A stretch of 5,712 nt of DNA from Acidimicrobiia bacterium (GTDB taxonomy: Bacteria > Actinomycetota > Acidimicrobiia > IMCC26256 > PALSA-555). Below, piece by piece: positions 1 through 5,113 of this stretch. The notes beneath the pieces are model-generated. The model saw only the letters and a list, made by a program, of their open reading frames with translations. It ran no database searches and was not told where the DNA came from. The DNA is taken from contig JAFMJM010000161.1 of assembly GCA_017853455.1 (NCBI GenBank), forward strand, positions 1 through 5,712, written 5' to 3'. Each line of letters opens with the position of its first letter. Position 1 is the first letter of the stretch. A program made the position numbers and the translations under genes.

Positions 1-833
1 GCCTCCCCCGCCGCCATCAGCATGGCGGGCCAGTAGACGGCGTGGAAGCGCAGGATGTCCTTGCCCACGAGGTGGTAGTCGACCGGCCAGTACCGCTCGA
101 AGCGGGCGCGGTCGGTGCCGTAGCCGACGGCCGTGCAGTAGTTGAACAACGCGTCGAACCACACGTAGGTGACGTGACTCGGGTCCCAGGGCAGCGGGAT
201 GCCCCACGTGATCGAGGTGCGGCTCATCGAGAAGTCGCGCAGGCCCTGCTTGATGAAGCCGAGCACCTCGTTGCGACGCGTCTCGGGCTGGACGGCGTCG
301 GGATTGGCCTCGTAGTACTCGAGCAGTCGGTCGGTGAAGCGCGACAGCCGGAAGAAGTAGTTCTCCTCGGTGACCCGGTCGACCGGCCGGTCGTGGATCG
401 GACAGTTGTCCCCCACCAGCTCGTCGTCGGTGTAGTAGGCCTCGCACGGGACGCAGTAGAGGCCCTCGTAGGTGTCGAGCTCGATGTAGCCGTTGTCGTG
501 GACCGCCTGGAGGAACTTCGCGACGGCCTCGTAGTGGCGCGGCTCGGTGGTGCGGATGAAGTCGGTGTTGGTGATGTCGAGCTCGGCCCAGGCCTCGGCG
601 AACCGGGAGCTCGTGACGTCGGCCCACTCCTTCGGGGTGACCCCGCGCTCCTCGGCCGCCCGCTGGACCTTGAGCCCGTGCTCGTCGGTCCCGGTCAGGA
701 AGACGACGTCGTCGCCCCACAGCCGCCGCCACCGGGCCAGCACGTCGGCGGCGACCGTCGTGTAGGCGTGTCCGATGTGTGGGGCGTCGTTGACGTAGTA
801 GATGGGCGTCGTGACGTAGAACGGGGTGGCCAC
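1..833 (-). CDS. metG: Methionyl-tRNA synthetase, N-terminal 277 residues (3' end beyond window)
   Basis: Class I aminoacyl-tRNA synthetase that charges tRNA-Met with methionine in the cytoplasm, using ATP. The visible part starts VATPFYVTTPIYYVNDAPHI and carries the HIGH-type ATP motif as HIGH at residues 19-22. It also has FLTGTDEHG at 45-53 and the inserted connective domain with a single zinc knuckle: C127, C130, C144 and H147. This C-x2-C...C-x2-H arrangement is like the Thermus enzyme rather than the four-Cys E. coli type. ITWGIPLPWD (208-217) and VTYVWFDAL (221-229) form the methionine-pocket side of the Rossmann fold. The reading frame is open to the left edge, so the KMSKS loop and anticodon-binding domain lie outside. 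The GTG at 833-831 is the only plausible start next to the conserved N-terminus. No Shine-Dalgarno sequence sits at usable spacing (a GGAGG is about 20 nt away), but a TACCGT hexamer ends 6 nt upstream, suggesting a leaderless mRNA. It lies 41 bp downstream of the rsmI fusion gene, and rsmI-metG proximity is common in actinobacteria. Identity is very secure. Confidence 0.97.
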   Translation of the reverse strand, partial: MATPFYVTTPIYYVNDAPHIGHAYTTVAADVLARWRRLWGDDVVFLTGTDEHGLKVQRAAEERGVTPKEWADVTSSRFAEAWAELDITNTDFIRTTEPRHYEAVAKFLQAVHDNGYIELDTYEGLYCVPCEAYYTDDELVGDNCPIHDRPVDRVTEENYFFRLSRFTDRLLEYYEANPDAVQPETRRNEVLGFIKQGLRDFSMSRTSITWGIPLPWDPSHVTYVWFDALFNYCTAVGYGTDRARFERYWPVDYHLVGKDILRFHAVYWPAMLMAAGE

Positions 834-839
834 CCGGTC

Positions 840-845
840 ACGGTA
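840..845 (-). promoter_or_regulatory. Putative -10 element (TACCGT) for a leaderless metG transcript
   Basis: Read on the minus strand, TACCGT fits the actinobacterial TANNNT -10 consensus. Its last base is 6 nt before the GTG of metG, so the expected transcription start falls on or next to the start codon. No good -35 hexamer is visible 16-18 nt further upstream. The same hexamer recurs 7 nt before the preferred protease start near 4866. In a very GC-rich sequence one hexamer is weak evidence; the position relative to a start without a Shine-Dalgarno sequence is what supports it. Confidence 0.42.
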
Positions 846-874
846 CCCGGGCGCCTCCGCCGGACCGCCTGCGT

Positions 875-2059
875 TCAGCCCTCGGCCCGGAGCCGAACCG
901 CGAGGTCGTAGACGCGCCGCCGCGGCACCCCGAGCCGGGCCGCCACCTCGGTCGCGGCGTCGCGGGCCGACGCGCCGGCGCCGAGCGCCTCGACCAATGC
1001 GGCGGCGACCGTGTCGTCGTCGGCCGCGGCCGGGGGCGGCGCCGGCGCGAGCACCAGGACGTGCTCACCACGGGGCTCCACCGAGTCGGCCCGCGCGACC
1101 GCCTCGGCGAGGGGGCCACGCCACACCTCCTCGTGCACCTTGGTGAGCTCGCGCGCCACGGCCACCGCCCGGTCCCCGCCGCACACGGCCGCGAGGTCGG
1201 CGAGGGTGGCGGCGACCCGACGCGGCGACTCGAACAGCACGGCCGTGCGCCGCTCGACCGCCAGCTCGCCGAGGCGCTCCGTGCGCTCCCGGCCCGAACG
1301 GGGCAGGAAGCCCTCGACCACGAACCGGTCGGTCGGGAACCCCGACAGCACGAGGGCGGCCAGCGTGGCGCTCGGACCCGGTACCACCTCGACCGGCACC
1401 CCGGCCTCGACGCAGACCCGCACCAGCCGCTCGCCCGGATCGGAGATGCCCGGCATGCCGGCGTCGGTGACGACGGCCACGCGGGCTCCGGCCCGGATGC
1501 GGGCGACGAGCTCCTCCGCCTGTCGGCGCTCGTTGTGGGCGTGCACCGCGATCAGGCGCCCGCCCGCCGGCACGCCGGCGTGGGTGCACAGCGCCCGGGT
1601 CCGCCGGGTGTCCTCGGCGGCGATGACGTCGGCGGTGCGCAGGGCCTCGACCGCGCGCGGGCTCAGGTCACCGAGGTTGCCGATCGGGGTGGCGACCAGC
1701 ACGAGGGCGCCGACGGGGGTCATGGGTGCATCGTCGCAGACGCGGACCGTCGCGCCGGGGCGCAGGCCCCACGCCGCGGCCGCACCGGCGCCGACCTCCA
1801 CGACCGACCGGGCCCGGAGCACCCGCCACGCGATCCGCCCCGGGACCACCCGCCGGACCCGGACGACCCGATCCGCGCCGTCGAGCCAGACGACGTCGAT
1901 CGGGAAGCGCATCCCGACGGTGTGCACCGACCGGCAACGCGGGAGCACCAGCGCCCCGTCGCATCCGGCCCGACCGAGCAGGCCCCGCCGGCGCGCCGCG
2001 CGGCTGCGCGCGACCTCGGCCGGCGCGACCACGCGCCCGTCACACACCAGCACCGCCAC
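875..2059 (-). CDS. rsmI: DUF192 domain fused to 16S rRNA (cytidine-1402 2'-O)-methyltransferase RsmI
   Basis: One open frame of 394 codons carries two proteins that are normally separate. Residues 1-108 are a DUF192 domain: ARRRGLLGR (22-30), then SVHTVGMRFPIDVVWLD (44-60) and the end of the fold at GLRPGATVRV. DUF192 proteins are small and poorly characterised. Residues 113-394 are a full-length RsmI, which 2'-O-methylates C1402 of 16S rRNA at the decoding centre using SAM. Its landmarks are LVATPIGNLGDLSPRA (120-135), AEDTRR (148-153), DAGMPGISDPG (199-209), PGPSA (227-231), ESPRR (277-281), ELTKVHEE (304-311) and a C-terminal helix-turn-helix-like tail (about 350-391). The frame opens with GTG at 2059, and an in-frame stop at 2092-2090 excludes a longer version. 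No clear Shine-Dalgarno sequence precedes it. Met113 (1723-1721) sits where RsmI normally begins, but no ribosome site precedes it either. So the product is either a true fusion or includes internal initiation. Both domain identities are firm; the single-chain product is inferred. The gene lies between the YchF-like gene (49-bp gap) and metG (41-bp gap), probably as one operon. Confidence 0.93.
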   Translation of the reverse strand: MAVLVCDGRVVAPAEVARSRAARRRGLLGRAGCDGALVLPRCRSVHTVGMRFPIDVVWLDGADRVVRVRRVVPGRIAWRVLRARSVVEVGAGAAAAWGLRPGATVRVCDDAPMTPVGALVLVATPIGNLGDLSPRAVEALRTADVIAAEDTRRTRALCTHAGVPAGGRLIAVHAHNERRQAEELVARIRAGARVAVVTDAGMPGISDPGERLVRVCVEAGVPVEVVPGPSATLAALVLSGFPTDRFVVEGFLPRSGRERTERLGELAVERRTAVLFESPRRVAATLADLAAVCGGDRAVAVARELTKVHEEVWRGPLAEAVARADSVEPRGEHVLVLAPAPPPAAADDDTVAAALVEALGAGASARDAATEVAARLGVPRRRVYDLAVRLRAEG

Positions 2060-2071
2060 GCCACCGCCGAC

Positions 2072-2103
2072 CCGACGGGACCGTCGGCGTCACCGGCGCC
2101 GGT
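2072..2103 (-). other. Two adjacent inverted repeats between the YchF-like gene and DUF192-rsmI
   Basis: This 49-bp gap holds two dyads. One is the perfect 12-bp palindrome ACCGGCGCCGGT (2092-2103). The other is CCGACGG...CCGTCGG with 7-bp arms around 2 bases (2072-2087), which would fold as about 6 bp with a 4-nt loop. Neither has a T-tract. They could be a weak U-less terminator after the YchF-like gene, an operator, or a structure in the leader of the downstream gene. Short GC palindromes arise often by chance at this composition, so the role is uncertain. Confidence 0.3.
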
Positions 2104-2108
2104 CGCCG

Positions 2109-3131
2109 TCAGACGTTGAAGCGGATCTCCATGACGTCGCCGTCGGCGACGACGTACTCCTTGCCCTCGACCCGGAGCTTGCCCGCCTCCTTGGCCTTGG
2201 ACCAGGCCCCGAGGTCGAGGAGCTCCTGCCAGCCGATCACCTCGGCCCGGATGAATCCGCGCTGGAGGTCGGAGTGGATCACGCCCGCGCACTCGGGTGC
2301 CGCGGCGCCCGCCCGGAAGGTCCAGGCCCGCGACTCCTTGTCGCCGGTCGTCAGGAACGTGCACTTGCCGAGCAGGGTGAGCGCGGCCCGGGCCAGCCGG
2401 GGCACCACGCTCTCGGTCACGCCGAGGTCGGCGAGCAGCTCGGCCCGCTCGGCGCCCTGGGCCGCCACGACGTCGGGGTCACCCTCGATCTCGACGCACA
2501 CCGACAGCGTGCCGTCGCCGAACGGCGCCGCCAGGGCCGCGGCGTCGTCGAGCTGGTCGAGCCCGACGTTGACCACGACGAGGGCGGGCTTGTTGGTGAG
2601 GAGGAAGACCGGCCCGAGGAGGGTGCGCTCGGCGGCCGTGAGGTCCGACCGGTAGACGGGCTCGCCCTCGGAGAGCACCGCCTCGGCCCGCTCGAGCGCC
2701 GCCACCTCGTCGGCGAGGGTCTTGTCGCCCCGCAGGGCCTTGCGCTGCTTCTCGAGGCGCTGCTCGACCGACCCCAGGTCGGCCAGCACCAGCTCGTCCT
2801 CGAGGGCCCGCAGGTCACGGGCCGGGTCGTTGCCGTCGGCGGCCCGCACGACGAGCATCAGGGCGTCGCAGTCGCGCAGCGAGCCGAGCAGGCGCGACCC
2901 GAGGCCCTTGCCCGCCTCGGTCGACAGGCCGGGCAGGAAGGCGATCTGGAACGTGGCGTAGACGACCTTCTTCGACAGCGACATCGCCGCCAGGGCGTCG
3001 AGCCGGGCGTCGGGGAGGTCGACCATCCCGAGCACCCGGTCGGAGGCCAGGTCGACGTCCTGGCCGGTCAGGGCGCGGAAGAGGGCGGCGTGCCCCGAGT
3101 CCGACAGCCCGACCAGTCCGAGATGCTCCAC
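2109..3131 (-). CDS. YchF/Obg-family-like protein with degenerate nucleotide-binding motifs and intact C-terminal TGS domain (DUF933 type)
   Basis: This 340-residue protein is collinear with YchF (OLA1), a ribosome-associated ATPase of usually about 360 residues. The C-terminal TGS/DUF933 region (about 255-340) is very well kept: GDKESRAWTFRAG (263-275), AGVIHSDLQRGFIRAEVI (282-299), KEAGKLRVEGKEYV (314-327) and the terminal GDVMEIRFNV. The helical arm typical of YchF is also present (about 106-155). The G domain is not intact. The P-loop reads GLSDSGHA (8-15), with His14 for the catalytic Lys and Ala15 for Ser/Thr. The DxxG motif is FLPG (65-68), and the YchF-specific NxxE base motif is NVGL (188-191). 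It is therefore unlikely to bind or hydrolyse ATP in the usual way. The open frame and conserved C-terminus argue against a pseudogene. A normal ychF probably exists elsewhere in the genome (inference). The start is GTG, with no Shine-Dalgarno sequence; a TAGCCT hexamer lies 8 nt upstream. The function is unknown; a ribosome or RNA-binding role through TGS is a guess. It is first in the minus-strand block leading to rsmI and metG. Confidence 0.88.
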   Translation of the reverse strand: MEHLGLVGLSDSGHAALFRALTGQDVDLASDRVLGMVDLPDARLDALAAMSLSKKVVYATFQIAFLPGLSTEAGKGLGSRLLGSLRDCDALMLVVRAADGNDPARDLRALEDELVLADLGSVEQRLEKQRKALRGDKTLADEVAALERAEAVLSEGEPVYRSDLTAAERTLLGPVFLLTNKPALVVVNVGLDQLDDAAALAAPFGDGTLSVCVEIEGDPDVVAAQGAERAELLADLGVTESVVPRLARAALTLLGKCTFLTTGDKESRAWTFRAGAAAPECAGVIHSDLQRGFIRAEVIGWQELLDLGAWSKAKEAGKLRVEGKEYVVADGDVMEIRFNV

Positions 3132-3139
3132 GGCGGGGG

Positions 3140-3145
3140 AGGCTA
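3140..3145 (-). promoter_or_regulatory. Putative -10 element (TAGCCT) for the YchF-like gene
   Basis: On the minus strand, TAGCCT (TANNNT) ends 8 nt before the GTG at 3131. The short leader is C-rich and has no Shine-Dalgarno sequence, so a leaderless or nearly leaderless mRNA is suggested. It lies in the 69-bp gap shared with the divergent gene starting at 3201. No convincing -35 was found. Confidence 0.35.
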
Positions 3146-3190
3146 CCCACGTGCCAGACTCCGGGCGACATCATCGACCCCGCGAACCCC

Positions 3191-3195
3191 GGAGG
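3191..3195 (+). promoter_or_regulatory. Ribosome binding site GGAGG for the SnoaL-like gene
   Basis: GGAGG lies 5 nt before the ATG at 3201, which fixes this start in a frame that is otherwise open far upstream. It is the clearest Shine-Dalgarno sequence in the window and contrasts with the GTG-starting genes that lack one. Confidence 0.75.
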
Positions 3196-3200
3196 CGACC

Positions 3201-3626
3201 ATGGCCCGACCCACCCTCGAGGAGCTCCAGGACCGCTTCGAGATCGACGAGCTCCTGACCCGCTACGCGTATGCGATCGACGACCGGGAGTTCGACCTCC
3301 TCGACACCGTCTTCACCCCCGACGCCAAGATCGACTACACGAGCGCCGGCGGCATCGCCGGGGCCTACCCCGAGATCAAGGCCTGGCTGTCGGAGATCCT
3401 GCCGATGTTCTCCGGGTACCAGCACGTCGTCGGCAACCGCCGGGTCACCATCGACGGCGACACCGGCACCTCGGTGTCGGCGTTCTTCAACCCGATGGCG
3501 ATGAACGGCGCGATCTCGTTCTTCTGCGGGGGCGAGTACCACGACCGACTGGTGCGCACCGCCGACGGGTGGCGCATCGCCGAGCGGGTCGAGCGGACCA
3601 TCTGGAACTGGGGCGTCCCGACCTGA
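3201..3626 (+). CDS. SnoaL-like / NTF2-family small protein (SnoaL_4 type)
   Basis: This 141-residue protein has the cone-shaped alpha+beta barrel signature of the NTF2/SnoaL superfamily. An N-terminal helix leads into ELLTRYAYAIDDREFDLLDT (17-36), then FTPDAKIDY (38-46), an amphipathic helix (56-70), QHVVGNRRVTIDGD (74-87) and a final strand pair GGEYHDRLVRTADGWRIAER (110-129). Family members range from polyketide cyclases and dehydratases to ring-hydroxylating dioxygenase small subunits. Asp27/Asp28, His75 and His114 point into the usual pocket region and could be catalytic, but no substrate can be named. No signal peptide or membrane segment is visible, so it is probably cytoplasmic. The start is set by GGAGG 5 nt upstream. 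It is transcribed away from the YchF-like gene and towards the protease gene, with 31 bp between the two stop codons. It looks like a single-gene unit, and the neighbours give no clue to its pathway. Confidence 0.9.
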   Translation: MARPTLEELQDRFEIDELLTRYAYAIDDREFDLLDTVFTPDAKIDYTSAGGIAGAYPEIKAWLSEILPMFSGYQHVVGNRRVTIDGDTGTSVSAFFNPMAMNGAISFFCGGEYHDRLVRTADGWRIAERVERTIWNWGVPT

Positions 3627-3646
3627 CCGATCCGGTCCGCCCGTGG

Positions 3647-3670
3647 CGGCGCCGACGTCAACAGGCGCCG
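3647..3670. terminator. Possible bidirectional hairpin between convergent genes
   Basis: CGGCGCC (3647-3653) and GGCGCCG (3664-3670) can pair as 7 bp around a 10-nt loop. The hairpin lies 21 bp past the SnoaL-like stop and overlaps the last codons and stop of the protease gene. There is no T-tract on either side. The position between convergent genes suits a U-less actinobacterial terminator, but the stem is short and within what chance gives at this GC content. Confidence 0.3.
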
Positions 3671-4866
3671 GTGACCGCCGCGTCGGCGCGGAGCCGTCCG
3701 GCGCCGAAGGACGAGTCGACACCGGGGGTCCCGAGGTCGAGGGCGGTCGACGTCAGCCGCGCCTCGACCTGGGCGGGGGTCAGCCCGGGGCAGACCGAGC
3801 GCACCAGGGCGGCGGCGGCCGACACGAACGGCGTGGCCATCGAGGTTCCGCTCTTGAGGCCCCACGTGCTGGTGGGGACCGTCGACCAGATGCCGGTGCC
3901 CGGGGCCGCGATGGAGACGTACCCGGCCACGGTCGAGAAGCTCGAGCGGGCATCGGCGGCGTCGGTCGCGGCCACCGCCAGCTCGCCGGCGATGGCGGCG
4001 TACCCGCCCGGGTAGAGGCTCTGGTTCGAGCACCCGCAGTTGCCCGCCGCGGCCGCCACGACGACGCCGTGGTCGACGGCGTACTGCACCGCGTCGCGCA
4101 GGGCCGTGCTGGATCCGCCGCCCAGGCTCAGGTTGATCACCGAGACGGCACCGGTGTCGACGGCCCAGTAGATGCCCGACACGACGTCGGACATCGAGCC
4201 GCTCCCCCGGCAGTCGAGGACCCGCACCGGGACGATCGTCACCGCCGGCGCGCCGCCCACGCCACCGCCACCGTCGATGCGGGCGGCGACGATCCCGGCC
4301 ACGTGGGTGCCGTGGCCGTGGCCGTCGGTGCGACCGTCACCGGTGCCCACGAAGTCGGCTCCGGCCACCACCGCACCCGCGAGGTCGGGGTGGGACGCCT
4401 GGACGCCGGTGTCGATGATCCCGACGCGCACACCCGAACCCTTGCCGGTCGCCACGGCCCAGGCGGCGGGGAACCCGGCGGCCCCGATGCCCCACTGGCC
4501 CGAGGGTCCGTAGTTGGGCAGTCCCACGTAGACGGGGTCGGTGATCACGTCGGCCGACACGACCTGGTCGGCCTCGACCGACAGCACCCGGCGGCCGCCG
4601 GCCTCGAGGCGGTCGACGACGGCCTGGCGCTCGGCGACGGCACCGGACCGGGAGGCCTCGACCGTCCGGGTCCCGTCGGGACCCTCACCGACCGCGAACC
4701 AGCCACCGGGAGCCGAATCGGCGCACGCCGCCAGGGTCGTCGGCGGGGTGGGCGGCGGCGGGGGCGGGGGCGGATCGGGCTCCCCGCAGGCCGCGACGAC
4801 CCCCGTCACGAACAGGACCGTGACCGCGAGGAGGAGGGTCCGGCGGGCTCCGGGGAGGCGTCGCAC
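3658..4866 (-). CDS. Secreted subtilisin-family (S8) serine protease lipoprotein
   Basis: Exported serine endopeptidase, predicted to be lipid-anchored on the outer face of the membrane. From the preferred GTG at 4866 it has 402 residues. The signal peptide MRRLPGARRTLLLAVTVLFV is followed by lipobox VAAC with the lipidated Cys at residue 27. A polyproline linker has eight prolines in a row at 32-39. A segment at about 50-110 resembles an I9-type propeptide. The S8 domain carries the full triad: Asp152 (GIIDTGV), His185 (HGHGTHVAG) and Ser342 (SGTSMATP), with oxyanion Asn276 (AAAGN). Extra cysteines (219, 277, 279, 359 and the C-terminal residue 402) could form disulphides. An upstream in-frame GTG at 4908 would add 14 residues. 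I prefer 4866 because it gives a compact type II signal peptide, places TACCGT 7 nt upstream, and keeps the coding region out of the divergent bL37 promoter. The specific substrate is unknown. The downstream SnoaL-like gene is convergent. Confidence 0.93.
   Translation of the reverse strand: MRRLPGARRTLLLAVTVLFVTGVVAACGEPDPPPPPPPPTPPTTLAACADSAPGGWFAVGEGPDGTRTVEASRSGAVAERQAVVDRLEAGGRRVLSVEADQVVSADVITDPVYVGLPNYGPSGQWGIGAAGFPAAWAVATGKGSGVRVGIIDTGVQASHPDLAGAVVAGADFVGTGDGRTDGHGHGTHVAGIVAARIDGGGGVGGAPAVTIVPVRVLDCRGSGSMSDVVSGIYWAVDTGAVSVINLSLGGGSSTALRDAVQYAVDHGVVVAAAAGNCGCSNQSLYPGGYAAIAGELAVAATDAADARSSFSTVAGYVSIAAPGTGIWSTVPTSTWGLKSGTSMATPFVSAAAALVRSVCPGLTPAQVEARLTSTALDLGTPGVDSSFGAGRLRADAAVTGAC
4745..4770 (+). 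other. Potential G-quadruplex motif opposite the polyproline linker
   Basis: Four runs of at least three G on the plus strand (4745-4748, 4750-4752, 4760-4764, 4766-4770) are separated by loops of 1, 7 and 1 nt, fitting the G3+N1-7 pattern. They lie in the template strand of the protease gene, so the mRNA itself is C-rich here. The runs are a direct result of the CCC/CCG proline codons of the linker. A structural role is possible but not shown. Confidence 0.3.
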
Positions 4867-4873
4867 CCCTCCG

Positions 4874-4879
4874 ACGGTA
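4874..4879 (-). promoter_or_regulatory. Putative -10 element (TACCGT) for the protease gene
   Basis: TACCGT on the minus strand ends 7 nt before the GTG at 4866. It is identical to the hexamer before metG. It supports the shorter protease start and a leaderless transcript. A GGAGGG directly abuts the GTG, too close for a normal Shine-Dalgarno sequence. No good -35 is visible. The long start at 4908 would place this hexamer inside the coding region. Confidence 0.38.
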
Positions 4880-4909
4880 CCCGGCTCGGCAATCCGGTCG
4901 CCCGTCACC

Positions 4910-4915
4910 TACCCT
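4910..4915 (+). promoter_or_regulatory. Putative -10 element (TACCCT) for leaderless bL37 mRNA
   Basis: TACCCT (TANNNT) ends 6 nt before the GTG at 4922, so transcription would begin at or beside the start codon. No Shine-Dalgarno sequence precedes that start. It lies back-to-back with the putative protease -10 at 4874-4879, making 4867-4921 a compact divergent promoter region of 55 bp. Confidence 0.42.
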
Positions 4916-4921
4916 GTCGGC

Positions 4922-5008
4922 GTGTCCAAGAAGACGAAGAAGCGCAAGCTCAACTCCCGCCGCAAGAAGGCCAACCACGGCCGTCGGCCCAACGTCGGTC
5001 GTCGCTGA
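4922..5008 (+). CDS. Ribosomal protein bL37 (28-residue basic protein)
   Basis: A 28-codon gene encodes MSKKTKKRKLNS followed by RRKKANHGRRPNVGRR. About half of all residues are Lys or Arg and there are no acidic residues. The KANHG(K/R)RPN block matches, from memory, the signature of bL37, the roughly 24-residue 50S protein found in mycobacterial ribosomes, where it lies on 23S rRNA. This version is slightly longer at its ends. The start is GTG at 4922, preceded by a TACCCT -10-like hexamer 6 nt upstream and no Shine-Dalgarno sequence, so it is probably translated from a leaderless mRNA. A strong 9-bp hairpin lies 10 bp after the stop, making it a self-contained single-gene unit. The length and composition mean gene finders often miss it. 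The frame stays open for a long way upstream, but that region is antisense to the protease. The identification rests on the conserved motif and basic composition. Confidence 0.85.
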   Translation: MSKKTKKRKLNSRRKKANHGRRPNVGRR

Positions 5009-5018
5009 TCCGACGCCC

Positions 5019-5041
5019 CGCCCGGACCGGTCGTCCGGGCG
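5019..5041 (+). terminator. GC-rich hairpin terminator after bL37
   Basis: CGCCCGGAC (5019-5027) pairs perfectly with GTCCGGGCG (5033-5041): a 9-bp stem with a 5-nt loop, beginning 10 bp after the bL37 stop. There is no T-run after it, as is typical of actinobacterial I-shaped terminators. It separates the bL37 unit from the MBOAT gene. Confidence 0.6.
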
Positions 5042-5071
5042 TGTGAGTGCCGCCGTTTCGGCTCGCTCCGG

Positions 5072-5080
5072 TGGGACAAT
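5072..5080 (+). promoter_or_regulatory. Possible extended -10 promoter (TGG-GACAAT) for the MBOAT gene
   Basis: GACAAT at 5075-5080 is preceded by TGN (5072-5074), fitting an extended -10. It sits just after the upstream hairpin and about 33 bp before the ATG, implying a leader of roughly 26 nt. A GGTGA at 5105-5109, complementary to the 16S rRNA tail, could be the ribosome site. There is no clear -35, so this is tentative. Confidence 0.3.
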
Positions 5081-5113
5081 CGGTCACCCTGTCGGCCGTC
5101 CGCGGGTGAACCG

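Larger units (their letters stand above)
4911..5096 (+). repeat. Direct repeat ACCCTGTCGGC before two consecutive plus-strand genes
   Basis: The 11-mer ACCCTGTCGGC occurs at 4911-4921, directly before the bL37 start, and again at 5086-5096, 17 bp before the MBOAT start. Each copy is preceded by a related block: CAATCCGGTC at 4890-4899 and CAATCGGTC at 5077-5085. The upstream copy has a further 11 nt between the two blocks. This may be a shared operator or a small duplication of upstream DNA. The interval given spans both copies. Confidence 0.35.

Noticed and set aside
42..911. Plus-strand 289-codon open frame
   Set aside because: It is the mirror of metG, which is unmistakable on the minus strand; the plus-strand translation is repetitive Val/Asp/Gly/Arg-rich with no family resemblance.
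1720..2364. Minus-strand alternative frame ending at the ATGA junction
   Set aside because: Its translation is Arg/Gly-rich and unlike any family, while DUF192 motifs are all in the other frame. Only the position of its stop is of interest, as noted in the fusion finding.
1011..3200. Very long plus-strand open frame reaching into the SnoaL-like gene
   Set aside because: It is antisense to the DUF192-RsmI and YchF-like genes; its low-complexity Arg/Pro/Ala/Ser-rich and Val/Gly/Leu-rich translation is typical of antisense frames at high GC. Only the part from the ATG at 3201, with its GGAGG, is a real gene.
4541..4921. Long N-terminal extension of bL37 in the same frame
   Set aside because: The upstream codons are antisense to the protease and low-complexity; the recognisable protein begins at the GTG at 4922.
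3643..5046. Plus-strand 467-codon open frame across the protease
   Set aside because: It is antisense to the S8 protease with full catalytic triad; composition is Gly/Arg/His-rich shadow coding.
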